Assembly (NCBI GenBank): GCA_017510245.1
Contig: JAFWNQ010000019.1
Location: forward strand, 1-35,464
DNA: 35,464 nucleotides
Reading direction: 5' to 3'
Source of the DNA: Clostridia bacterium
Lineage (GTDB): Bacteria; Bacillota; Clostridia; TANB77; CAG-508
This document shows, one piece after another, positions 26,587-34,227 of this stretch (position 1 is its first letter; each line of letters starts with the position of its first letter). The translations under genes and the position numbers were made by a program. The notes beneath the pieces are model-generated. The model was given only the letters and a program-made list of their open reading frames with translations. It had not been told where the DNA came from and made no database searches.

Positions 26587-27594
26587 CTAAAAATGCAATT
26601 CTTGCTTTGAAATAATTACTCTTCCCTTATTAATCTCAACTTTAACGTTCTTATTTAGTAAAATAAACTTATTACCTACATTTTTTTCTATCAATTTTAG
26701 AACTTCATTTATGTTTGAGTTATCTATATTCTTAGTATCACCTTGAATTTGATTTATTGCAATGATAATTACCCTGCTTTTTATAATAACTTGTAGATTA
26801 TTTATCTCTTTTATGCTTAATGTAACTTTGTTCTCTTCTACTTTGGCAATTCTATTATAAACCTTTTCTGCTTCATTATCTATATATCTATTGTTTTCAA
26901 CAACAATGTTTGATGTTCTTTTTAAAGTTTGTACTATATTTGGATTAAGTTCTTCTATTAATGGTATTATTTTATTTCTAATAATATTCCTTTTATAAAT
27001 ATTTTCCTTATTTGTACTATCTATTCTAGGATTCAAATCATTAATATCACAATAGTCTTCTATATATTTTCTTTCACAGTTAATTAGCGGTCTAATATAT
27101 TTATTATATTCAAGTGACTTTATTCCTTCAAGTCCAGAAAGGCCTGTTCCTCTAATTAAATTTAAGAGCATTGTTTCTGCATTATCATTCATATTATGTG
27201 CAATAGCAATTTTATTAGCTCCTTCTTTTTCTGCAACTTCATCAAAGAATTTATATCTTATTACTCTTCCCATTTCCTCTGTACTTCTTTTTTCTTCTTT
27301 TGCTAATTTTTCAACTTCTACTCTTTTTTTATAAAACTTTAGATTTATTTTTTTACACAAGTTTTCCACATATTTTTCATCGTCTGTGGAATCTTTTCTA
27401 ATTAAATGGTTAATGTGAGCAACAATAATTTCGCATTTAAAACGATCTTTATACTTATATAAGCATGTTAAAAGAGTAGTAGAATCTGGTCCTCCCGATA
27501 CTCCTACTACAATTTTATCACCTGGTTCTATTAACTTACTATTTTTTATAGTATCAAGAAATTCTTGTTCCACCTTGTGTAAGCGTTTTGCCAT
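26587..27594 (-). CDS. tilS: tRNA(Ile)-lysidine synthase, short form
   Basis: 335 aa. The ATP-pyrophosphatase P-loop SGGPDS is at 33-38, and IAHNMNDNAETMLLNLIRGT marks the N-type ATPase domain. It converts C34 of tRNA-Ile (CAU) to lysidine so that AUA is read as isoleucine. Most Firmicutes TilS proteins run to about 450-470 aa; this one stops soon after the linker domain and lacks most of the C-terminal domain. Short versions are known (for example in Aquifex). The stop looks genuine, with no continuing frame seen downstream. The gene starts about 80 bases downstream of hairpin element copy C. Confidence 0.9.
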   Translation of the reverse strand: MAKRLHKVEQEFLDTIKNSKLIEPGDKIVVGVSGGPDSTTLLTCLYKYKDRFKCEIIVAHINHLIRKDSTDDEKYVENLCKKINLKFYKKRVEVEKLAKEEKRSTEEMGRVIRYKFFDEVAEKEGANKIAIAHNMNDNAETMLLNLIRGTGLSGLEGIKSLEYNKYIRPLINCERKYIEDYCDINDLNPRIDSTNKENIYKRNIIRNKIIPLIEELNPNIVQTLKRTSNIVVENNRYIDNEAEKVYNRIAKVEENKVTLSIKEINNLQVIIKSRVIIIAINQIQGDTKNIDNSNINEVLKLIEKNVGNKFILLNKNVKVEINKGRVIISKQELHF

Positions 27595-27674
27595 TTTTTC
27601 TCCTTTATTGTAGGCTCAATCTCAGCTCTTTCTTTTTACCCTAAACTATTTTTATTTTGACTATTAAGTTAAGT

Positions 27675-27794
27675 TTAAATTGTGAAGCTGAGTGCTTTTT
27701 ATGAATATTTGGAAGCAAGGGCGCGTACGTTTTGTACGTAACCGCTTTCAAATTGATTAAAAAGTGCTCAGAGCAAAATCTAAGCCCAATTTAA
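27675..27794. repeat. Long hairpin element, copy C
   Basis: Outer arms TTAAATTG (27675-27682) and CAATTTAA (27787-27794) and inner arms around GAGTGCTTTTT / AAAAAGTGCTC pair around a 31-base core (27715-27745). The core matches copies A and B at 28 of 31 bases, in the same orientation. The arms share no sequence with A and B. Its right end overlaps the dnaB stop codon. There is no T run at either end. Confidence 0.8.
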
Positions 27795-29116
27795 CCATTG
27801 TATTTATTAACAAACTTAGTAAAGCTAGGCATCCAAAGAAGTTCTGTTGTTCCAACAGGACCACTTCTATTTTTTGCAATTATTATTTCAGCAATATTAG
27901 TTTGTTCTGTTTCTGGATTATAATAGTCATCTCTATATATAAACATTACAATATCTGCATCTTGCTCAATTGATCCTGATTCACGCAAATCTTGAAGCAT
28001 TGGTCTATGATCTGTTCTTGCTTCTGGAGAACGTGATAGTTGTGATAAAGCAATAACTGGTACATCAATTTCTTTCGCAAGAATTTTTAGAGAACGACTT
28101 ATCTCAGCTATTTCTTGTTCACGACTTGATGTTTTTCCGCTTCCTCTAATCAGTTGTAAATAATCTATAACAATTAAACCAATGTCTTTTTCTATTTTTA
28201 ATTTTCTACATTTAGCTCTAATCTCAGCAACAGTTATTCCAGGAGTATCATCAATAAATATTCCTGCAGATTCCGATAATTCACCAGATGCAATTGCTAG
28301 TTTAGACCATTCCTCATCGTCTAAATCACCTTTTGTTACTTTCTGACTATCAACCATTGCCTGAGAGCACAAGATTCTGTTTGCACATTGCTCTTTTGAC
28401 ATTTCCAAGCTAAACACAACAACAGGTGTATTGGCTTGTATAGCTGCATTAGTAGCTATATTTAATGCAAAAGCAGTTTTTCCCATTGCAGGTCTTGCTG
28501 CTATTAATACTAATTCAGATTTGTGTAATCCAGCTGTTTTATTATCTAAATCTATAAATCCACTAGCAACACCTGTGATATGTTGCTTATTATTATATAG
28601 TTCTTGCAATTCTTCAAACGAGTCAACAAGTATATCTTTAATTGAAGAATATCCTTTTTGAGACTTCCTCTGCATAATGTCAAAAATTTTCTTCTCTGCC
28701 CCATCCATTATTTCTTCAATCTCTTCATTTTGATTGTATCCTAACTCAATTAACTCATTAGCAGTTTTAATTAAACTTCTAAGTAATGACTTGTTTTCAA
28801 CTATTTTTACATATTTGTCGACATTAGCTGTTGTTGGAACCTTTTCTGGCAAATTCGCAAGATACTCAATTCCACCAACAGCTTCAAATTTTCCCATGGA
28901 TGTTAATTCTTCTTTAATTGTAATAATATCAATTGGCTCGCCCTTTGAATACACATTTGAAATTGCTTCAAAAATTGTACTATTATCATTTCTATAAAAG
29001 TCTTCTGGTTTTAAAACTTCTATTCCTGCAACAACAGCATCTTTATCTGTAAGCATACTACCAATTACAGCTTGTTCAGCTTCTTCATCATGTGGCGGAA
29101 TTTTTTGTAGCTCCAT
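27791..29116 (-). CDS. dnaB: Replicative DNA helicase DnaB
   Basis: 441 aa. The N-terminal domain (about 1-110) binds primase and is followed by a linker and a RecA-like motor with Walker A ARPAMGKT (207-214), the Walker B region IGLIVIDYLQLI and the helicase signature ALSQLSRSPE. It unwinds DNA ahead of the replication fork as a hexamer. AAAGGAAATC precedes the ATG. rplI lies upstream, as in many bacteria, but here the two are separated by a roughly 395-base insert holding a toxin-antitoxin-like locus. Confidence 0.97.
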   Translation of the reverse strand: MELQKIPPHDEEAEQAVIGSMLTDKDAVVAGIEVLKPEDFYRNDNSTIFEAISNVYSKGEPIDIITIKEELTSMGKFEAVGGIEYLANLPEKVPTTANVDKYVKIVENKSLLRSLIKTANELIELGYNQNEEIEEIMDGAEKKIFDIMQRKSQKGYSSIKDILVDSFEELQELYNNKQHITGVASGFIDLDNKTAGLHKSELVLIAARPAMGKTAFALNIATNAAIQANTPVVVFSLEMSKEQCANRILCSQAMVDSQKVTKGDLDDEEWSKLAIASGELSESAGIFIDDTPGITVAEIRAKCRKLKIEKDIGLIVIDYLQLIRGSGKTSSREQEIAEISRSLKILAKEIDVPVIALSQLSRSPEARTDHRPMLQDLRESGSIEQDADIVMFIYRDDYYNPETEQTNIAEIIIAKNRSGPVGTTELLWMPSFTKFVNKYNG

Positions 29117-29138
29117 CTTTGATTTCCTTTCACTCTAT

Positions 29139-29167
29139 TTGACATTTTACTATGAAATGTGTATAAT
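29139..29167 (+). promoter_or_regulatory. Consensus promoter of the antisense-like RNA
   Basis: Plus-strand TTGACA (29139-29144) and TATAAT (29162-29167), both perfect, with a 17-base spacer. It faces into the gap, against the direction of all neighbouring genes, and no plus-strand protein follows. Confidence 0.88.
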
Positions 29168-29173
29168 AAATAT

Positions 29174-29257
29174 AGAAAATGAGAAACACAAAATGTGTTG
29201 TCAGTTGAAGAATTTTGATAAACCATTCCCCTAGCAAAGCAGAATGGTTTATTTTTT
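29174..29257 (+). ncRNA. Predicted ~84-nt RNA, putative type I antitoxin
   Basis: Start is inferred about 7 bases after the -10 box; the end is the terminator T run. The RNA contains a small hairpin (AACAC...GTGTT, 29185-29199) and the terminal stem. It has no convincing ribosome binding site or reading frame. It runs convergently to the 38-codon peptide gene, reaches its stop codon, and would pair with the 3' untranslated part of that mRNA. By analogy with par/Fst and TxpA/RatA loci it could act as the antitoxin; this is inference. Confidence 0.65.
29218..29257 (+). terminator. Rho-independent terminator of the small RNA
   Basis: The stem ATAAACCATTC (29218-29228) / GAATGGTTTAT (29242-29252) is 11 bp with a 13-base loop and is followed by TTTTTT on the plus strand. 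On the minus strand the same stem follows the peptide stop but lacks a good T run, so the peptide mRNA may read through. Confidence 0.85.
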
Positions 29258-29372
29258 ATTGCCTATATATAACAATCACCAATGCAATTATTAAGGCAAC
29301 GTTTATGATAGTTATTCCTACTAACGCGTAGAATACTAAATATATTGTTATTGTTAATCCTGATTCTATCAT
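29256..29372 (-). CDS. 38-aa single-TM peptide, putative type I toxin
   Basis: Begins MIESGLTITIYLVFYALVG, continues with a purely hydrophobic helix and ends VIVIYRQ. One membrane span fills most of the protein, with a charged end, as in small type I toxins that depolarise the membrane. A strong GGAGGTGG site lies before the ATG, and a TTGACA-17-TAAAAT promoter lies about 85 bases upstream, leaving a roughly 80-base leader. The convergent small RNA ends at its stop codon. It is not matched to a named family from memory. A harmless small membrane peptide is the alternative, but the locus layout argues for toxin-antitoxin. Confidence 0.65.
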   Translation of the reverse strand: MIESGLTITIYLVFYALVGITIINVALIIALVIVIYRQ

Positions 29373-29457
29373 AGACACCACCTCCATTCTCATAACTTAA
29401 GCTATGCTTATGTACAGTGGCAACACATTCTGCTAATTCTCATTTTCTATGTTAATT

Positions 29458-29486
29458 ATTTTACGATATTTCGTCATGTTTGTCAA
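29458..29486 (-). promoter_or_regulatory. Promoter of the putative toxin mRNA
   Basis: Minus-strand TTGACA (29481-29486) and TAAAAT (29458-29463) with a 17-base spacer. The predicted start near 29451 falls at the edge of the inverted repeat. Confidence 0.8.
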
Positions 29487-29511
29487 TATAATAATTTGAA
29501 AATTTGTTTTA

Positions 29512-29958
29512 CTATTTAGATATAACTTTAACCTTTAAAGTTCCATTCACTCCCTCAAACAGTTTTACATTGACATTAAATGTTCCCAAGTTCTTAATAG
29601 TTTCTTTAAGTTCTATTTTCTTTTTATCAATTTCTATTTTATGTTTTTCTTTTAATTTATCAGAAATTTCTTTAGATGTTACTCCACCAAAAATCTTTCC
29701 ATTATCTCCAGCTTTAACTTCAATTTCTAAAACAATATTTCCTAACTGCTCTTTAATTTTCTCTGCTTCAGCTTTCTCTAAATCTTTTTTATGAGCCTTT
29801 GAATCTTGTTTTGATTTTAATTTAGCTAAATTTCCAGGAGTTGCTTCAACAGCTTTCTTTTGTGGAATTAAAAAGTTTCTAGCATATCCATCATTAGCAG
29901 TTATTATATCATCTTTTTTTCCAACCCCTTTTATATTATCTAATAAAATTACCTTCAT
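29512..29958 (-). CDS. rplI: Ribosomal protein bL9
   Basis: 148 aa from ATG 29958. The N-terminal MKVILLDNIKGVGKKDD and the GYARNFLIPQKKAV signature are typical, followed by the long connecting helix and the C-terminal domain. A GTG four codons upstream abuts the ribosome binding site and is rejected. Length matches the usual 148-150 aa. It binds 23S rRNA domain V near L1. Confidence 0.95.
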   Translation of the reverse strand: MKVILLDNIKGVGKKDDIITANDGYARNFLIPQKKAVEATPGNLAKLKSKQDSKAHKKDLEKAEAEKIKEQLGNIVLEIEVKAGDNGKIFGGVTSKEISDKLKEKHKIEIDKKKIELKETIKNLGTFNVNVKLFEGVNGTLKVKVISK

Positions 29959-29992
29959 AAATAATATCACTCCTTCTTCTTTATACTTTTAT

Positions 29993-30021
29993 ATAATATC
30001 ACAAATCCGGTTCAAAGTAAA
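29993..30021 (-). promoter_or_regulatory. Likely promoter of rplI
   Basis: Minus-strand TTTACT (30016-30021) and TATTAT (29993-29998), 17 bases apart. An alternative pair, TTGAAC with TATAAA, overlaps it. Confidence 0.5.
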
Positions 30022-30079
30022 TACATATTAATCTAAAGAAACTTTAATGAATTGACTTAATTTACATTTGTATATAAGC

Positions 30080-30110
30080 AAAAGAAAAGTCCCACATTAT
30101 TATGGGACTC
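30080..30110 (-). terminator. Terminator of gdpP
   Basis: On the minus strand AGTCCCA (30103-30109) pairs with TGGGACT (30088-30094) and is followed by TTTCTTTT, directly after the gdpP stop codon. Confidence 0.8.
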
Positions 30111-30112
30111 TT

Positions 30113-32131
30113 CTAATTTTCTATTTCAAAAAAGTATTCATTAATTCTGTTTATCAATTCTTGTTTTGCATCTTCTATGCTCATGCCTTCAATTTGAGCA
30201 CCAGCTAGAGTAATATGTCCTCCGCCACCAAGTTTTTCAAGAATTATTTGAACATTTATATCTCCAATTGATCTACCACTAATGTAAATCGTTTCACCTA
30301 TTATTCCTAAAACAAACGACGCTGTAATTCCTCCAATAGTTAGCAATTCATCAGCAGCTTTAGCTACTATAATATTAGCATCACTATCATTCTTATCATA
30401 TTGCGAAATAGCAATGTTGTCATTCAATATTTCTGATTTTGATACTATATCAGAAATGGTTTGATATGTCTCCAAATCACTTTGGAACCATTTTTTTACT
30501 TTTATAATATCTACACCACATCTTCTAAGATATGCACAAGCTTCAAATGTCCTTACTCCAGTTTTAAAAGTAAAGTTTTTAGTGTCCAGCATTATTCCTG
30601 CATATAACGCTTCCATTTCTATTGTTGTGAGATCAATTTTAAACTGTGCATACTGAATTATCTCAGTTACTAATTCGGCAGCAGATGAAGCATACACTTC
30701 ATGGAATGTTAATATGGCATCTTCAATATAATCTGTACTTCTTCTATGGTGGTCAACAACAACAACTTTTTTTGCAAGTTCTAAAATTGCTGGTGATTCA
30801 ACATAGTTTCTTTTATTTGTATCAACTACTATCAACAATGTATTTTTGTTCATTAGTTCTTTAGCTTGTTGTTCTGATACAAAGCAATCAGCATATTCTT
30901 CTGTCTTCTTAGCCTCATCTATAAATCTTTCAATTCCAATACCTGTTGTTTCATTTATTACTTTTGCTTCTTTTCCTAAATCTTTTGCAAATCTATACAA
31001 TCCCATAGCAGAACCTATAGCATCCATATCACAATGCGAATGTCCCATCAATAGTACATTATCTGATTCTTGTACAAGTTCTTGTAATGCATGAGCAATC
31101 ATTCTAGCTTTTACCTTAGTTCTCTTTTCTACTTCTTGGGTTCTTCCTCCAAAGAATTCATATTTCCCATCAATTTTAACTATTGCTTGGTCTCCACCTC
31201 TTCCCAATGCAATATCAATCACTGCTCTAGTTGATTCTTCTTTTTCAGTAATTGTTTTTCCATCATTAGAAAATGCAATACTTAATGTTGCTTGAGTTAA
31301 ATCACCAACATCAGATTTTTTTATTTCATCTAAGATTGACATCTTATCTTGCAACATTTCATGTAAAGCCTTTCTGTTAGCAATACAATAAAAACTATCT
31401 CTATCAGATTTTATAATCATGGCATTATATTTTGCTACCCAATCATATATGCTTTGTTCAACTTTTGCTATCATTATAGGCTTAGCTTCTGCTGAAATTC
31501 TTTGGCTAACTTCTTCATAATTATCTACCATAATTATTCCTAAACATATATCATTATCATAAATATTCTTTTCGAGTTTAATCTTTTCTGTATCATCAAT
31601 AAAATACAAAATTGTTGTATATTCTTGAGATTTTGTTCTATTCTTTTTATGTGATTTCACATATGATCCCATTATTTGATAATGCTTATTATTTACTTCT
31701 ATCTCTGATAAAATTTTACCTTTGTCCTTATTTTCAGAATTATCTATTAAAGTCTTTACATTTTTTAAAACATCATTTAAAAAATCATCAACGTTAATAT
31801 CTACAAATTCATATGCAAATTTTTCGCTTTTCCAAATCATATTGCCATTAGTCTCTAACATAACTAAAGGAAAAGGAGAATTAATTAAAGTTGTTTTTGC
31901 TGTAGTATTTACATTTAAGGTTAAGTCCTTTAATTGTTCAGATAATTCTGCTTTTCTTCTATTATTACTCCATTGAGTATACATTATTAATAAAACAAAT
32001 AATGAAATTGCTGCTGGTATAAATCTATAGTTCAGTATACACAATATAGCTAATAATAAGAATATAACTATCAAATAGATTTTTGTTCTTGAAACAAAAC
32101 TCTCTGATTTTATACTATTACCACTCGGCAT
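30113..32131 (-). CDS. gdpP: Cyclic di-AMP phosphodiesterase GdpP
   Basis: 672 aa. Two N-terminal helices (about 13-50), a PAS-like domain (about 70-165) and a degenerate GGDEF region (about 190-310) precede a DHH/DHHA1 phosphodiesterase. The metal-binding motifs are GHSHCDMDAIGSA and VVDHHRRS. The C-terminal DHHA1 motif is GGGGHITLAGAQIEG. It hydrolyses c-di-AMP to pApA and so influences osmotic balance and wall stress responses. It is upstream of rplI and dnaB in the direction of transcription (gdpP-rplI-dnaB), a common Firmicutes order, but each seems to have its own promoter here. Confidence 0.95.
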   Translation of the reverse strand: MPSGNSIKSESFVSRTKIYLIVIFLLLAILCILNYRFIPAAISLFVLLIMYTQWSNNRRKAELSEQLKDLTLNVNTTAKTTLINSPFPLVMLETNGNMIWKSEKFAYEFVDINVDDFLNDVLKNVKTLIDNSENKDKGKILSEIEVNNKHYQIMGSYVKSHKKNRTKSQEYTTILYFIDDTEKIKLEKNIYDNDICLGIIMVDNYEEVSQRISAEAKPIMIAKVEQSIYDWVAKYNAMIIKSDRDSFYCIANRKALHEMLQDKMSILDEIKKSDVGDLTQATLSIAFSNDGKTITEKEESTRAVIDIALGRGGDQAIVKIDGKYEFFGGRTQEVEKRTKVKARMIAHALQELVQESDNVLLMGHSHCDMDAIGSAMGLYRFAKDLGKEAKVINETTGIGIERFIDEAKKTEEYADCFVSEQQAKELMNKNTLLIVVDTNKRNYVESPAILELAKKVVVVDHHRRSTDYIEDAILTFHEVYASSAAELVTEIIQYAQFKIDLTTIEMEALYAGIMLDTKNFTFKTGVRTFEACAYLRRCGVDIIKVKKWFQSDLETYQTISDIVSKSEILNDNIAISQYDKNDSDANIIVAKAADELLTIGGITASFVLGIIGETIYISGRSIGDINVQIILEKLGGGGHITLAGAQIEGMSIEDAKQELINRINEYFFEIEN

Positions 32132-32192
32132 ACAAATATTCCCTTCATAAATAATATAAACAGTGTATTATTCATATAACTACACAATCTAT

Positions 32193-32221
32193 ATTTTACT
32201 CTTTTTTAGCCGATTTGTCAA
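32193..32221 (-). promoter_or_regulatory. Sigma-A promoter of gdpP
   Basis: Minus-strand TTGACA (32216-32221) and TAAAAT (32193-32198) with a 17-base spacer, in the 207-base divergent gap. Confidence 0.8.
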
Positions 32222-32283
32222 TTTTTAGCCTATTTCCCACACTAAAAAATATTTGTATACTCGGTCAATTAATTCTCTTTTTA

Positions 32284-32312
32284 TTGCTCTGTTTTTTTTA
32301 TTGTGATAAAAT
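32284..32312 (+). promoter_or_regulatory. Likely promoter of the acyl-CoA synthetase gene
   Basis: Plus-strand TTGCTC (32284-32289) and TAAAAT (32307-32312), 17 bases apart, just upstream of AAAAAGGAGTG and the ATG. It is divergent from the gdpP promoter. Confidence 0.6.
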
Positions 32313-32338
32313 AAAAAAAACTAAAAAGGAGTGTCATT

Positions 32339-34129
32339 ATGATTTATTCAGATGAAGAGATAGATAAAATCAGAAATTCAAAAGAACCTGATAGAAGGGT
32401 TTACAAATCAAGAAGAATCAAGAATTTTAGAGAACTTGTTTCTTATACAGTTGAGCATTATCCCAATAATGTAGCATACAAATATAAAAATAAGCCAACT
32501 GACAAAAAAATAATTGAAAAAACTTATTTACAAGCCGATTCGGATATAAAGTCTTTTGGAACTGCAATGTTAAACAGAAAAATTAAAAACAAAAAGATTG
32601 GAGTTATAGGTAAAAACAGATATGAATGGTGTATGACTTATTTAGGAACAACAACAGCTGGAATGATAATTGTTCCTCTAGATAAGTTACTTCCAGAGAA
32701 AGAACTTGAAACCCTAGTAAGAAGAAGTGAAATTGAAGTTATTGTTTGTGATAGTCAGTATATTGATACTTTTAAAAAACTAAAAAAAGATAAAAAAGTT
32801 TTATTGCACACAATTATCTCAATGGATGAAATAAAAGACAAAGATGTACTAACTTGGAAAAATGTAATTAAAGAAGGTAAAAAACTTATTGATAAAGGTG
32901 ATACAAAATATGATGAAGTAGAAATTGATGAAAATGCATTGTCAGTATTACTATTTACATCTGGAACAACTTCAGAAGCTAAAGGTGTAATGTTATCTCA
33001 AAGAAATATTTGTATAAATATCGAAGATGTTACAACTCATGCCAAGATGTATCCAACTGATGCAATTCTATCAGTATTGCCATTACATCATACCTTCGAA
33101 AGTTTAGTATCATTTCTATATGGTTTTAGCTGTGGAATCACACTAGCATTCTGTGATGGATTAAGGTATTATGCACAAAACTTAAAAGACTATGATATAT
33201 CTATAATCGTTGCTGTTCCCCTTCTTCTTGAAACAATTTATAAAAAAATACAAAAAGGAATTGATGAATCTGGAAAAAGAGCAACTTTTGAAAAAGGAGT
33301 TAAAATTTCAAGAGCACTTTTAAAACTTCATATAGATGTTAGAAAAAAACTATTTAAAGAAATTCGTGAAAAACTTGGTAGTAGAATTAGAATTATCTAT
33401 TATGGTTCTGCCCAAATGGAAAAAGACACAATTCAGGGTTACTATGATTTAGGAATTGTTTCTATTCAAGGTTATGGTTTAACTGAAACCTCCCCTATTC
33501 TTACAGCAGAAACAGACAAAGTCGGTAGACCGGGTTCAGTTGGAATTGCACTTCCTTCTGTTTCACTAAAAGTAATAGATAAAAACGATGAAGGCATTGG
33601 CGAAATTTGTGCTAAGGCTCCTAATGTAATGCTTGGATATTACAACAATGACGAAAAGACTAAAGAAGTATTTGATGATGAGGGCTACTTTAAAACTGGA
33701 GATTATGGGTATATTGATAAAGATGGCTTCCTGTTTTTAACTGGTAGAAAATCTGATACTATTGTTTTAAGAAATGGAAAGAATGTGTATCCTGATGAAA
33801 TTGAAGGTTTAATAAACAAGATTCCTTATGTAAAAGAGAGTTTGGTATTTGCCAGAAATAGTTCAAAAACAGATACACTACTAGCAGCTAAGGTAGTCTA
33901 TGATGAAGAAGAATTCGAAAAAGCATATGGAAAAATTGTTAGCTATACAAAAAAAGATAAAATAGTTATGGAAGACATTAAGAAATATGTAGATGCAAAC
34001 CTAGCCGATTATAAACATATTAAAAGAATAATTCTTCAAACAGAAGAGATGGAAAAAACAACAACACATAAGATAAAGAGAAATCTTGAATTGAAAAAGA
34101 TTTATAAGAAAAAAACTTTAAATAATTAA
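32339..34129 (+). CDS. Long-chain acyl-CoA synthetase (AMP-binding family)
   Basis: 596 aa. The ANL-family motifs are present in order: LLFTSGTTSEAKGVMLS (about 201-217), IQGYGLTETSPIL, and KTGDYGYIDKDGFLFLTGR followed by a KNVYPDEIE block. The C-terminal lysine loop (TTTHKIKRN) is present. It activates fatty acids to acyl-AMP and then acyl-CoA. The long-chain class is inferred from length and from similarity to FadD/AMP-dependent synthetase forms; other acyl substrates are possible. It is the only complete plus-strand protein gene in the window, with its own promoter, a good Shine-Dalgarno and a strong terminator. Confidence 0.9.
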   Translation: MIYSDEEIDKIRNSKEPDRRVYKSRRIKNFRELVSYTVEHYPNNVAYKYKNKPTDKKIIEKTYLQADSDIKSFGTAMLNRKIKNKKIGVIGKNRYEWCMTYLGTTTAGMIIVPLDKLLPEKELETLVRRSEIEVIVCDSQYIDTFKKLKKDKKVLLHTIISMDEIKDKDVLTWKNVIKEGKKLIDKGDTKYDEVEIDENALSVLLFTSGTTSEAKGVMLSQRNICINIEDVTTHAKMYPTDAILSVLPLHHTFESLVSFLYGFSCGITLAFCDGLRYYAQNLKDYDISIIVAVPLLLETIYKKIQKGIDESGKRATFEKGVKISRALLKLHIDVRKKLFKEIREKLGSRIRIIYYGSAQMEKDTIQGYYDLGIVSIQGYGLTETSPILTAETDKVGRPGSVGIALPSVSLKVIDKNDEGIGEICAKAPNVMLGYYNNDEKTKEVFDDEGYFKTGDYGYIDKDGFLFLTGRKSDTIVLRNGKNVYPDEIEGLINKIPYVKESLVFARNSSKTDTLLAAKVVYDEEEFEKAYGKIVSYTKKDKIVMEDIKKYVDANLADYKHIKRIILQTEEMEKTTTHKIKRNLELKKIYKKKTLNN

Positions 34130-34131
34130 AT

Positions 34132-34174
34132 AAAACAACCAACTTGCTAATTTGCAAGTTGGTTGTTTTATTTT
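34132..34174 (+). terminator. Strong, probably bidirectional terminator
   Basis: AAAACAACCAACTTGC (34132-34147) and GCAAGTTGGTTGTTTT (34154-34169) form a perfect 16-bp stem with a six-base loop, followed by TATTTT. The minus-strand side also ends in a T-rich stretch, so it can serve both the synthetase gene and the convergent surface-protein gene. Confidence 0.9.
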
Positions 34175-34227
34175 ACTATTTTTCTTGTTTTATTTCATAT
34201 TCATCTGTTTTTCTTAACTATGTTTTA

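Larger units (their letters stand above)
29172..29450. repeat. Inverted repeat marking the 5' ends of two convergent transcripts
   Basis: ATAGAAAATGAGAA at 29172-29185 is repeated inverted at 29437-29450, and AATGTGTTG at 29192-29200 is repeated inverted at 29421-29429. Each copy lies just downstream of its own promoter, so both transcripts begin with similar sequence. Confidence 0.85.

Noticed and set aside
27675-27794. Hairpin element C as the dnaB terminator
   Set aside because: It has no T run on the minus strand after the stem, and its conserved core points to another role; readthrough into tilS seems likely.
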